DNA of 64,000 nt from Anisodus tanguticus (Eukaryota > Streptophyta > Magnoliopsida > Solanales > Solanaceae). Every line of letters begins with the position of its first letter. Position 1 is the stretch's first letter. Below the pieces are notes generated by a model. That model was not told the DNA's origin. It ran no database searches and was given only the letters and a program-made list of their open reading frames with translations. This document shows, piece by piece, positions 1 through 8,894 of the stretch. The stretch spans positions 15,748,954 through 15,812,953 of the forward strand of contig CM067543.1 in NCBI GenBank assembly GCA_034509755.1, read 5' to 3'. Both the position numbers and the translations under genes were made by a program.

Positions 1-138
1 TATATAGTTTAATTCTGCATCAACATATCAATGTATACCTGATCAGCAATCCTGGTAACACAGGGCTAATGTACCCATCAAGAATGTGACCAAAATGGTT
101 CAATTATTTCTTTATTAATTGTTGTGATAAAATAGACC
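1..138. other. Unassigned left flank
   Basis: AT-rich sequence outside the left arm of the inverted repeat. I see no gene, tRNA or element terminus. Open frames here are short and are continuations of arm sequence read in an arbitrary frame. Confidence 0.5.
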
Positions 139-1530
139 AAAAATCATCTTCAAAAACTAATAAAAACATTCTAGAGTAGCCATACATTGTTTTAAAAAAT
201 GATTGAAAAAAAAGAAAAACAATTATATCCAAACGGGGCCTAAATCCATTTGTCATACGGGAAGTTTCTAGTGTAACACAAAGATGGTTCAATTTAAAAT
301 TATAGGTTTGAATCCTAATTAAGTGTGTCGTTTTTGCATATTCTTTTTGTAAAATTCTCTTGTTGAAATTTCTAACTCTTCTGCTGCACAAAACACACAG
401 ATATCAACAAAAATGATTGGATGAAATCTGAAAATGGAAATCTAGAAGCCAAGAACATGATATGAGAAAAATTAATTGATTTACTAAAGAGATGATTTAA
501 TTACAGGCCTATCTAGAAGCATATAGCAAAAGGGGCACTTAATGCTTTCACCAAGCAAAACCAACACATCGTTTTCTTCATCCTATTCCTTTTCATTAAT
601 CTGAAGTTGTTTTTCACTGACCATCTCTTGTCTCTTTATTGCTTTTTCTTCTTTCATATCGAGGTATCTGTTTCGATCTCCCGAATCTTTGTCACCAGTA
701 CTCCGCCTGCAGAGGCAGGAGGTGGTACTAGTGCCCCTCCGAGACTCATCCCAACACAGTCGGGGCATTCAAAATTAATGATGGGAATTAACGTAACAGG
801 CAGATTTTCCAGGCAATCCATGTGACACACATGATGCATGTGATTGCTTTTTCTTGTGATAGTGTTTTTTGCATAGCATGTAAACGCGTTCGCCATCAAT
901 CGGGAGTAGAATGTTGGACACCATTAGAGTAGTTAGGTTAATTAAAGATAGAAAAAATAAATAAGAGATGATGATCTCTATGTGTAGAAATCATAATGAA
1001 ACTTAAAAATGGTAGATAAAAATAGTGTTAAGATTATCTCTATATATAGCGGTGAGACTAACTAAGGAGTAAAGAATAATTAAATTTGATGGTTTTGAAG
1101 TGAGGTCCACCATACTTTTATTAGATTACCTCGTAAACGATTGCCGAAAATGTAAAGTAAATTTAGTGAAGATTACGTTTGACTATTTTCAACCAAATAG
1201 AGTCAGATGAGTTTGATCGTAAATTTTATCATTGTAATCCTGATGATATTTTGTAATCCGGCTTTTATTATAAATCAAAGTTCTGTAATAATGTTGTTTG
1301 ACTTTTAACAATAAATAATTTTAAAAAAATCAAATTATTACAACAGAAGGTTTGCGTGAGGGACATTTACCCGTCCACCCTCCCGGCTTCTGTCACTGCC
1401 AGTGAGAATAGTAGCAATATATACCTTGCATAATTAACTTGGTGCAATCGATTCTATGGAATATTTTAAAAAATATACAGACATTTTTATAATTTCTATT
1501 ACGATATCTTATTAGATCAGTTGTCAAATG
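139..1530 (-). repeat. Left arm of large inverted repeat (VIM-like gene 5' end)
   Basis: The reverse complement of this stretch can be followed along 6659-8333: the inner ends read gtcaaatg at 1523-1530 and catttgac at 6659-6666, and matching words continue outward through upstream region, exon 1 and intron 1 to a MITE fragment at 139-240. The arm is about 280 bp shorter than the right one, mostly because the right arm carries a ~230-bp organelle-like insert. Substitutions and small indels are frequent, so the duplication is not recent. The order on the minus strand is upstream region (about 1530-925), exon 1 (924-505), then intron 1 (504-139). Confidence 0.85.
505..924 (-). pseudogene. ORTHRUS/VIM-like E3 ligase exon 1 remnant (left copy)
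   Basis: The minus-strand translation resembles the N-terminus of ORTHRUS/VIM proteins: a PHD finger followed by a charged linker and the first half of RING1. Readable pieces include CHMDCLENLPVT, NFECPDCVG, a Lys/Glu-rich linker with EKQLQINEKE, and CPFCYMLLDRPV before a GT donor at about 504. The family binds methylated DNA through an SRA domain and ubiquitinates histone H3. This copy is broken: the first PHD cysteine is replaced (VYMLCKK where the right copy has VCMLCKK), the middle of the PHD is frameshifted, and the linker changes frame. The start at 924 is placed by alignment to the right copy. Only exon 1 is present; no RING1 second half or SRA follows on this side. Family assignment is from motif memory and fairly secure; function is not expected. 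Confidence 0.7.
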
Positions 1531-1555
1531 ATTATATGTATTTGGTTGTTCACAT

Positions 1556-1826
1556 TACAACTCATTGTAGATCCAACTACAAATTAAATACACAATTATC
1601 AATAAATCATTATAACTGGATGCTTATTAATTATGTCTATAATTACATAATTATGTCACCTTTATACATAAGAAGACCACTAACTAGGGATCCACTAAGA
1701 TCAGAATAGCAAATATACTAAGACAAATGTGACATAAATGTGATTATGCACATAATTAATAAGCATCCGGTTATAATGATCTACTGATCAATTGTGTATT
1801 TAATTTGTAGTTGGATCTCTTTTATG
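1556..1826. mobile_element. Foldback MITE-like hairpin in the inverted-repeat spacer
   Basis: Two ~67-bp inverted repeats (about 1567-1635 and 1752-1820) match almost base for base. Each holds the words gatccaactacaaatta and ggatgcttattaattatg in opposite order. The ends extend weakly to ctcat/atgag. The total of about 270 bp, AT-richness and lack of coding capacity fit a non-autonomous foldback or MITE. A target duplication is not clear. Confidence 0.65.
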
Positions 1827-1845
1827 AGATGTACTATTAACAGTC

Positions 1846-2148
1846 TGAAAGAAATAATCTCTTGATTATTTTCATTAATTGAAAGACTATATATACAATT
1901 TACATATTTCCATAATAGAAGAATCTTATTCCTATTCTACTCCTAAAACCTTATTCTACTTGGACACTAACTATACAATTATGGTAATACAATTATGGTA
2001 AGTGTACAATACTAATTACACCACAATATTACCTAAACTATTGCCTAATCACGGTACAAAACCATGGACCATAATCCGAGACCTAATATGTACAAAACAC
2101 GTGATATACATTAAGTGTTTATCACATGTATACAACCTATATTTAACA
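1846..2148 (-). repeat. Copia 3' LTR (left)
   Basis: 303 bp, TG...CA, bounded left by cagtc and right by a purine-rich tract on the minus strand. It carries a 14-bp tandem duplication (tacaattatggtaa) near 1981-2000 that the other LTR lacks. Confidence 0.9.
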
Positions 2149-2994
2149 AACCCCCGCAGTCATAGCAGGCAGTCTTCGAAAGCTAAGACTGTCCCTAAAA
2201 TCTTCAAAAAGGACCGAGGGAAGACTCTTCGTAAAGATGTCGGCAATTTGATACCTGGACGGGACATGACAGACATGTACATGACCATGAGCAACCTTTT
2301 CTCGAACTAAATGAATGTCCATCTCGATATGTTTAGTGCGCTGGTGCTGAACCGGATTGCCCGACAGATAGATGGCACTAATATTATCACAATAAACCAA
2401 AGTTTCTTTCTGGATAGGACAATGAAGCTCCAATAGCAAATTACGTAACCAACATGATTCCGATACCACATTAGCTACCCCTCGATACTCGGCCTCTGCA
2501 TTGGATCGGGATAATGTCGACTTGAGTTTTGCAGACCATGAGATCAGGTTATTTCTAAGAAACATACAATAGCCAGACGTAGACCGTCTGGTGTCCGGAT
2601 AGCCACCCCAATCAGCATCCGTATACGAGACAAGTGTGGACGTCGAGGAAGGATATAAATGCAAACCATAGTCAAGTATACCCTGAATATATCGAATGAT
2701 GCGTTTGAGTGCATTCATGTGCTCAACTCTGGGATCATGCATAAACAAACACACCTGCTGGACAACATACGTAATATCTGGTCTCGTGAATATAAGATAC
2801 TGAAGGGCCCCTGCAAGAATGCGATAGCGGATCGGATCCTCGTATGGTATGCCGGCCGCGGCACCAAGCTTGTGCTTAGTATCAACTGGAGTGGAAGTGG
2901 ACCTACAGGATGACATCCTAGCCCTCTCAATGATCTCAGCTGTATACTTCCTTTCGAGGTAAGAATAACCCACCTGCATGACGAGTGACAACAA
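2143..2994 (-). pseudogene. Copia pol C-terminus: RNase H
   Basis: The 283-residue frame carries the copia RT/RNase H module: TDADWGG and the STSGY run around residues 125-145, AEAEYRGVA near 165, the CDNISAIYLSGNP block, RTKHIEMDIHLVREKV near 220, and the ADIFTKSLP tail. The RNase H acidic residues in TDADW, EAEYR and YCDN are present. The frame ends with a stop six bases inside the 3' LTR, so the last codons include the polypurine tract. It is separated from the RT frame by a frameshift or stop near 2940-2994. It looks the least damaged part of the element. Confidence 0.88.
2149..2160 (-). promoter_or_regulatory. Copia polypurine tract
   Basis: On the minus strand the bases just before the 3' LTR read actgcgggggtt, the purine-rich plus-strand primer of reverse transcription. 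It overlaps the last codons of the pol frame. Confidence 0.75.
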
Positions 2995-3385
2995 TCCCCA
3001 AAAAATAACTCAAGAGCCCCAAGTCTTTCATAGCAAACTCAGAGCTGAGCATTGTCATGATAGACTGGCATATGGCATCGGAAGAGGCAGTCAAAATAAT
3101 ATCATCCACATATAACAAAATATAGGCCAAGGACGAACCATGACGGTAGATGAACAAAGAATTATCCGACCTGCTGTGAGTGAACCCAATAGTTGAAACA
3201 TAATCGGCAAACCGCGTATACCATATCCGTGGAGACTTCTTAAGCCCATATAAGGACTTATTCAACAAACAGACATGATGAGGACGTTTGGGATCTCTAA
3301 ATCCCAAAGGCTGATGCATATAGACTGTTTCCTTGAGATCACTATGGAGGAAAGCCTTCTTTACATCTAACTGATGAATAGGCAT
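2936..3385 (-). pseudogene. Copia pol: reverse transcriptase core
   Basis: The 149-residue frame begins with QLDVKKAFLHSDLKE (the first catalytic Asp motif of copia RT), then LNKSLYGLKKSPRIWY, and YVDDIILTAS with the catalytic YVDD near residue 115, followed by MKDLGLLSYFLGI. The N-terminal RT part upstream (3386-3730 on the plus map) is recognisable only as broken frames with stops. RT copies the element RNA into cDNA in virus-like particles; this copy is not translatable as one protein with its neighbours. Confidence 0.9.
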
Positions 3386-4089
3386 GCTTTCGAAAGAGCC
3401 AAGCTAAGCACAATGCGAATGGTAGCCGGCTTGACCACCGGACTAAACGTCTTCCCACAATCTACAACAACATGCTGAGTCTTACCATCACCCACAAGCC
3501 GAGCCTTATGTCGTGCAAATGAACCGTCTGAATTGTCCTTATGAGAAAAAATTCACATGGACCTAATAATATTAATACTAGAAGGACGGGGCACCAACTC
3601 CCACGTCTTATTATCAATAAGAGCATTATATTCATCGGTCATAGCAATTTTCCAATTCGGGTCATTCAATGCAGACACATGACTACGGGGTAAGAGTGAT
3701 TTAAGAACATTAGAATTTAAGTTAAAATCTCTTTTCAGTTTAAAAATACCCCGTTGACTACGAGTGATCGATCATTGACTCGGGGAAGAAGGGGACAAAT
3801 TTTTGGAATTTTCTGGACGTGGGACGGACTGGCCAGCAGGCAGTTGGCCTGCTGGCCCAAGTCGATAACCGAGAACAGTAGCAGACGTTGGGACTGGATT
3901 ATGTGTAGAAGCAGCAACTGGGCTGGGGAGGTGGCCCAGTTGCTGGACCGATGTTGTTGGACCGTGATGTTACGGGAGAACCAGCGGGCAGTGGGCCTGC
4001 TGGTGGATTTGGGGTGCGGGATACGTCCAAAAAATGGCGAATAATATACGGGAATATGCCAACATCCAAAAAATTATACGAACTAGGCA

Positions 4090-4637
4090 CGGGAGTACTA
4101 ACCTTAGCAAACGGGAATTGAGTTTCATCAAAAAGTACATGGCGACTAATGATGATTTTATTAATGGTACGATTCTTGCGTTCGGCTTTCCCATTTTGTG
4201 AAGATGTATGAGGGCAAGAAAAATGAAAATTGATCCCATTAGTTGCACAAAATTCCTGAAATAACCCGTTGTCATATTCTCTACCATTATCACATTGAAT
4301 ATTTTTTATTTCTCTTTCAAATTGGGTTCTAATGAAAGTTCTAAATTTTAAGAAGATGGAAAAAACTTGTGATTTTTTTCGCTATCGGGAAAGTCCATAA
4401 AAATTTAGAATAATCATCCATAAAGAGAACATAATACCAATGATCCAACGGGATAAGAACAGGAGATGTCCATAAGTCGCTATGAATAATATCAACTGGC
4501 ATTAAAGTATGAGAATTAGAATCTACAAACGGCAACCTAACAATTTTTCCTAAAGAACAAGATTGACAATTCGGAGTACTACGCGTACCCTTACAAGAAA
4601 TAAATTTATTTTTATCTAAGGAAGACAAAATAGACAA
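4090..4637 (-). pseudogene. Copia pol: integrase (zinc region and catalytic core)
   Basis: The frame ending at 4637 has the CQSCSLGK end of the HHCC zinc region, then DIIHSDLW (first catalytic Asp) and LFMDDYSKFLWTFPI. A second frame to its left (4090-4300) carries QCDNGREYDN (second Asp), the NGINFHFSCPHT block and QNGKAERKNRTI with the catalytic Glu. The two pieces are joined by a frameshift near 4320-4340. C-terminal sequence dissolves into a Pro/Gly-rich GC tract at 3820-4020. Confidence 0.85.
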
Positions 4638-4661
4638 CTCCGGATGACCAAGACGAGCATG

Positions 4662-5066
4662 TCACAAGGAAGGAGCAAGGGCTGCAAACGCTGACGGCAA
4701 AACTTGACTCGATAGACTGGAACTTGGCGTGATAGGATAAAGACCCCACCTATTATCACACCTCATGAGAGGACTCCCCGTCTTGAAATCCTTCATAGAG
4801 AAACCAAATGGATCAAATTCAATAGAAACAGAATTGTCAGTGGTAAATTTACGGATAGATACTATGTTTTTAATCATTTTGGGGGCATGTAGGGTATTTT
4901 TCAAGATAAGGGGTGGATTAGGGGGAGACAAGGTTTTATGACCATAACCATGAATTGGAATAGAATTACCATTACCAACAATTATGCCACGAGGGTTGCT
5001 CAAATTGGAATAAGACGAGAGCGTACCTGAATTGGATGTCATGTGGGTAGTGGCACCGGTGTCCAT
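4662..5066 (-). pseudogene. Copia pol: aspartic protease end and GAG-pre-integrase
   Basis: The frame starts at MDTGATTHMT, the retropepsin DTGA active-site motif of copia elements, followed by IIVGNGNSIPIHGYG and LHAPKMIKNIVSIRK, then SLMRCDNRWGLY, typical of the region between protease and integrase. It stops at 4662 just before the expected WHARLGHP-type zinc region. The sequence 5067-5418 that would join it to gag is GC-rich, hairpin-prone and carries no clean frame. Confidence 0.85.
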
Positions 5067-5418
5067 ATACTAATTCGAGTCCGGTGGAGTCAAACCAAGT
5101 GTGTGCATTGCAACCTAAATATCGGTCTGAGTGGGGCCTGCTACGTGGTGGGCTTGCGGAGGCCGAGGCCCAAGAACTCCTGCGTGCTGCCCTAGCCCGT
5201 GATTGCTGCTGGAACTACTGGCCCAGTGGGCAGTGGGCCGTCGAGGCTGCTGGGGAGCCCACTGGCCAGTGGTTGGAAAATTTTGCGGAGTTGGGCCTTA
5301 GGGCCACTGTCCACTGGTCCAAACCCACTGCCCAGAGGCCCAAGGCTGAGACCATTAGGGTCGGTGGCCCACTATAACCGGGATGGGGTCCACGCCACTG
5401 TTTTGGCCACCGCGACTG

Positions 5419-6311
5419 CTACCGGAACCGCCGCGTTTGTCCCCGCGATTTTTCTATTATTTTCTGGCCATTTTTGCCGCCCCCGTGAAATCGTTTTTGG
5501 TTCGAATTGTCACAAAAAATTTGAGGATTAATGGAGGATGTCATCATGACCACGTGACTAGCATTAGTAGCCGCCTTTTTCTCCAAACCGCCTTCTTCCA
5601 AGGTAAGCATGGATCGGGCTTGATAGAACCTCGAAAGAGGATTATTTGACGAACGAGAGTTCTAATGCCACTATAGGCCTTGGATAGGCCAGCGACCATC
5701 TGTAAAACAAGATGATCTTCACTAACTGGCGCACCAACGTTGCGGAGTTGGTCCGCCAATTCTTTCAACCTTCTGCAATATGCTGAAACGTTCGGGAAAT
5801 TTTCCATGTTGATGTGTGAAAAATCCTGTCCAAGGGTAACAACTCTGGAATTTTTATTATCTTGGAATATGTCACGCAGCCTATCCCACACAGCCATCGC
5901 CGTAGCGTCTGGCTCAATAATCATCTGCAATAGGTCGGTAGAGATAGTAGAATAAATCCACTGAAGGACGGTGGCATCAAGTGTTGTCCATATCTTAGGA
6001 TCATCCTCGCGTGTAGGCACTTCCGTATCATCAGGAGCCGCGGGGATTATGTGATGGATGACTTGATGTGAACGAACGTGAATTTTGAACAACTCGGCCC
6101 ACGTCGCGTATTGGACGTTTTCTATTTCAAGAATTAGAGGGAAATGATTCTTGATGTTAGAAACAACAAGGGCAGGGTGAAACGTGTTCTTTGACGTAGA
6201 CATAACGAAAGAACAATAGGTGATAGAGGGATTTGGAAGAGAGATTTTGAGAGCGAAAAAAAATGGCAAAACCGAGGAGGAAGGCTCGGTTGATGCTTGG
6301 CCGAAGAACAA
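5419..6311 (-). pseudogene. Copia gag (UBN2/Retrotran_gag type), frameshifted
   Basis: The main frame (5544-6311) contains VVSNIKNHFPLILEIEN, a WIYSTISTDLL block, VWDRLRDIFQDNKNSR, and NVSAYCRRLKELADQLRNVG, which are typical of copia gag capsids. The likely real start is the internal MSTSKNTFHP. The frame shifts near 5600, where the second frame (5419-5610) continues with LTLEEGGLEKKAATNAS. No CCHC zinc knuckle is visible downstream. Gag would form the virus-like particle; the frameshift makes it defective. Confidence 0.85.
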
Positions 6312-6346
6312 GAATTTTTGGGAGAGAAATTGTTGTTTGACCTAGA

Positions 6347-6358
6347 CTTCTGATACCA
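6347..6358 (-). promoter_or_regulatory. Copia primer binding site (tRNA-Met type)
   Basis: Directly after the 5' LTR on the minus strand the sequence reads tggtatcagaag, matching the initiator tRNA-Met complement used by plant copia elements except for the last bases. Confidence 0.85.
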
Positions 6359-6647
6359 TGAAAGAAATAATCCCTTGATTATTTTCATTAATTGAAAGAC
6401 TATATATACAATTTACATATTTCCATAATAGGAGAATCCTATTCCTATTCTACTCCTAAAACCTTATTCTACTTGGACACTAACTATACAATTATGGTAA
6501 GTGTACCATACTAATTACACCACAACATTACCTAAACTATTGCCTAATCACGGTGCAAAACCGTGGACCATAATCCGAGACCTATTATGTACAAAACACG
6601 TGATATACATTAAGTGTATATCACGTGTATACCACCTATATTTAACA
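6359..6647 (-). repeat. Copia 5' LTR (right)
   Basis: 289 bp, TG...CA, bounded by the primer site at its left and caatc at its right. It differs from the left LTR at about 11 positions and lacks its 14-bp duplication. Confidence 0.9.
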
Positions 6648-7280
6648 CAATCAATATTCATTTGACAACTGGTCTAATGAGATATCATAATAGAAATTTT
6701 AAAAATATATGTATATTTTTAATAATATTCCATAAGAACTGATTGCATAAAATTAATTATCCCTGGTATATATTGCTACAATTCTCACTAGCATTGACAG
6801 AAGCCTTGAGGGTAGAGGGGTAAATGTCCGTCACGTAAACCTTCTGTTGACAGAGTTTATTTTTTCCAAAATTATTTATTGCAAAAAGACAAACATCAAA
6901 ATTACAATAATCTGATTTGTAATAAAAACCAAATTACAAAATATCATCAAGACTACAATGATAAAATATACCATCAATCTCATCCGTCCATTTAGTTGAA
7001 CAATAGTCAAACATAATCTTCGTTAAATTTACTTTACATATTCAGAAATGATTTCTGAGGTAATTTAGTGAAAGTTTAGTGGACTCCACTTCAAAACCAT
7101 CATTTTTTTTCTTCCTTAGTTAGTCTCACCACTATATATCGAACTAATCTTAACACTTTTTCTATCTAGCATTTTTAAGTTTCATTATGATTTCTACACA
7201 CACATAGATCATCATCTCCTGTTTATTTTTCTATCTTTAATTAACCTAGCCACTCCAATGACATTAACCTAGCTACTCCA

Positions 7281-7722
7281 ATGTCATCCATCAATCCACT
7301 CCCGATTGTTGGCGAAGGCGTTTGCATGCTCTGCAAGAAAACGCCGCCACAAGAAAAAAAAGGTACCTGCATCGCGTGTGTCACTCCGTGGCATATGAAT
7401 TGCCTGGAAAACCCGCCTTTTACATTAACACCCGTTGTTAATTTCGAATGCCCCAACTGTGTTGGGAGGGTATCGAAGGGGCACCAGTGCCGCCTCTTGT
7501 CTTTGAGGCGGAGAACTAGTGGCGAAGATTCTTGGAGGTCGAGGCAGATACCTCGATGACGGAAGAAGAAAAAGCGAAAAAGTGATATCGTCAATGGAAA
7601 ACGACTTCAGATTAATGAGAATGAAGAAAAAGAGGATGAAGAAAAAGTTGTGTTGGTTGTGCTTGATGAAAGCATCGAATGCCGCATTGAATGCCTCTTT
7701 TGCTATATGCTTCCAGATAGGC
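7281..7722 (+). pseudogene. ORTHRUS/VIM-like E3 ligase exon 1 remnant (right copy)
   Basis: The frame from ATG 7281 has an apparently intact C4HC3 PHD finger: VCMLCKKTPPQE, GTCIACVTPWHMNCL and NFECPNCVG, the arrangement of ORTHRUS/VIM N-termini (res ~12-60). Past CVG the frame breaks. Linker codons rich in Lys/Glu (GKRLQINENEEKE) and the RING1 start (IECLFCYMLPDR) continue in another frame up to 7722. The exon then runs directly into an organelle-like insert instead of the GT donor seen in the left copy. The known role of the family is binding of hemimethylated DNA and histone ubiquitination in CG methylation maintenance; this copy lacks RING1 second half, SRA and RING2 in place. A transcript could still encode a PHD-only peptide of 92 residues, but I treat it as a pseudogene. 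Confidence 0.75.
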
Positions 7723-7954
7723 GAACAATGTTCCACTGATTAGGTAGGGACAGGATTCGAACTTGCAATTTTTAGGTCATGAGTCTGATGAGTTGACCAA
7801 TTTCTCTACCTGCTTCTTCCCCTTCTCTTTCGAACTCCGAAAACCAAGGTTCGACTTGCATGTGTTAAGCATATAGTCTGAGTAGCATGATATTCACTTC
7901 TTAGCGCTTAGGCCACTACCTAAAAGTAAGCTTTTCGCTCTTCTCTCACAATAA
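7723..7954 (-). other. Organelle-derived (probably mitochondrial) insert, NUMT
   Basis: This segment is absent from the left arm, where the exon end passes straight into intron sequence. It contains, on the minus strand, a trnfM-like sequence (7742-7814). Next to it, at about 7851-7876, is a stretch containing atgcttaacacatgcaag, the highly conserved 5' segment of bacterial and organellar small-subunit rRNA. The combination points to mitochondrial DNA copied into the nucleus, perhaps as break-repair filler. The exact borders are ambiguous by a few bases. Confidence 0.75.
7742..7814 (-). tRNA. trnfM: Degenerate mitochondrial-type initiator tRNA-fMet(CAU)
   Basis: The minus strand reads gtagagaaattggtcaac, then a CAT anticodon in actCATga, and a T-arm containing gttcgaatcctgtcc. 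This matches the plant mitochondrial trnfM pattern as I recall it, including an unpaired A1:C72 top of the acceptor stem typical of initiators. Several stem pairs are lost by C-to-T or G-to-A changes (the 5' strand agcaggt no longer pairs fully). It lies in a nuclear context and is almost certainly non-functional. Confidence 0.75.
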
Positions 7955-8238
7955 ATTTAATTAAATCACCTCTTTCGTATATTAATTAATCTTTCTCATA
8001 TCTTGTTCTTGGCTCATAGGTTTCCATTTCTAGATTTCATCCAACTATTTTTGTTGATATCTGTGTGTTTTGTGCAGCGGTGTAATCAGAAATTTCAACA
8101 AGAGAATCTTACAAAAAAAATATGCAAGAATGTCACACTTAATTAGGATTCATACCTTATAACCTAAAATAATTTTAAATTGAACCATCTCTGTCATTAC
8201 ACTAGAAATTTCCTGTCGGGCAAATGGATTTAGGCCCC

Positions 8239-8503
8239 CATTTGGATATGATTTTTTTCAATAAATATTTTAAAACAATGTTTGGTTACACACTAGAATG
8301 ATTTTATGTTAGTTTTTGAAGATACGATTTTTAAATTCTAAAAACTGGTTTTGACGTGAATTGTTTTTTCACTCATAAACTTCAAACTTTTTATTCAAGT
8401 AAAATACATATTAAAACATAACTTCAACTTTCAAATATCATTTTCAACTTCAAGTTCAAATACTACTTTTTTTTTCAAATATCACTTGATTCATGTCCAA
8501 ATG
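8239..8503. mobile_element. MITE-like element with ~16-bp terminal inverted repeats
   Basis: The ends catttggatatgat (8239) and gattcatgtccaaatg (to 8503) are inverted repeats. The interior is AT-rich with runs of ttcaa/aactt words and no frame. The first ~95 bp are shared with the outer end of the left arm (139-237), so the element was already present when the arm duplicated. No clear target duplication. Confidence 0.5.
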
Positions 8504-8516
8504 CCTAATTAAAACT

Positions 8517-8537
8517 TATATATATATATATATATAT
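8517..8537. repeat. (TA)n microsatellite
   Basis: About ten TA units directly after the MITE, at the left edge of the retrotransposon cluster. Confidence 0.9.
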
Positions 8538-8894
8538 TTAACCTAGTCTGATTCTACTAGTCTACCTTCTCAACTATCAATGCCGTCCTTCGCACCAAGA
8601 TTCCTTAGAAACACATAGACACACGCCACAAGCCCAATTTTCTCAAATTTATGAATCACCATACTATACGTATACGTACCGATTACCTTGTTGTGCCCAA
8701 TTCGTAGGAAATCAATTGATCAGTCTAAAAGCTTCCCATAACTATTCGTACTTCCTCAATGCATATCAGGTACCCATACAAACCATTAGAACTGTCTGAA
8801 TTATTATCACCCGAAGAATATCATCAATGCTACTTGCAAATTCAATAAGAATCGGTAACACTATCATGCTTCCATTCCAAATTGAAATCCATCG

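Larger units (their letters stand above)
1846..6647 (-). mobile_element. Ty1/copia LTR retrotransposon, near-complete, degenerate
   Basis: Two direct LTRs (1846-2148 and 6359-6647) begin TG and end CA on the plus strand. Between them, on the minus strand, lie gag, protease, integrase, reverse transcriptase and RNase H in copia order. A tRNA-Met type primer site (tggtatcagaag) abuts the right LTR and a purine tract abuts the left one, which fixes the orientation as minus. The flanks cagtc (1841-1845) and caatc (6648-6652) look like a 5-bp target duplication with one change. By eye the LTRs differ at about 11 of 289 aligned bases plus a 14-bp tandem duplication in the left LTR, so this is not a very recent insertion. 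The pol is interrupted by stops and frameshifts. Stretches 3386-4089 and 5067-5418 are degenerate linkers rich in GC hairpins. The element lies in the spacer of the VIM-like inverted repeat. Confidence 0.9.
6659..8333 (+). repeat. Right arm of large inverted repeat (VIM-like gene 5' end)
   Basis: Mirror of 139-1530. It runs from catttgacaact at 6659 through ~620 bp of upstream sequence, exon 1 (7281-7722), an organelle-like insert (7723-7954), intron 1 sequence (7955-8238) and the first part of a MITE. It is longer than the left arm because of the insert. With the copia element removed the two arms would have been about 330 bp apart. Confidence 0.85.

Noticed and set aside
1521..1709. 62-residue plus-strand frame
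   Set aside because: It reads through one arm of the foldback MITE and has no similarity to known proteins.
7281..7559. Possible functional 92-residue PHD-only protein
   Set aside because: The PHD ligands are intact, but the frame loses homology after the finger, the linker continues in other frames, the splice donor is replaced by the organelle-like insert, and no downstream exons follow nearby. I call it a pseudogene.
7742..7814. Functional tRNA gene
   Set aside because: The acceptor stem has mismatches and the sequence is of mitochondrial type in a nuclear repeat; it is probably a dead transfer. A tRNA-derived SINE was considered, but the neighbouring rRNA-like segment favours organelle DNA.
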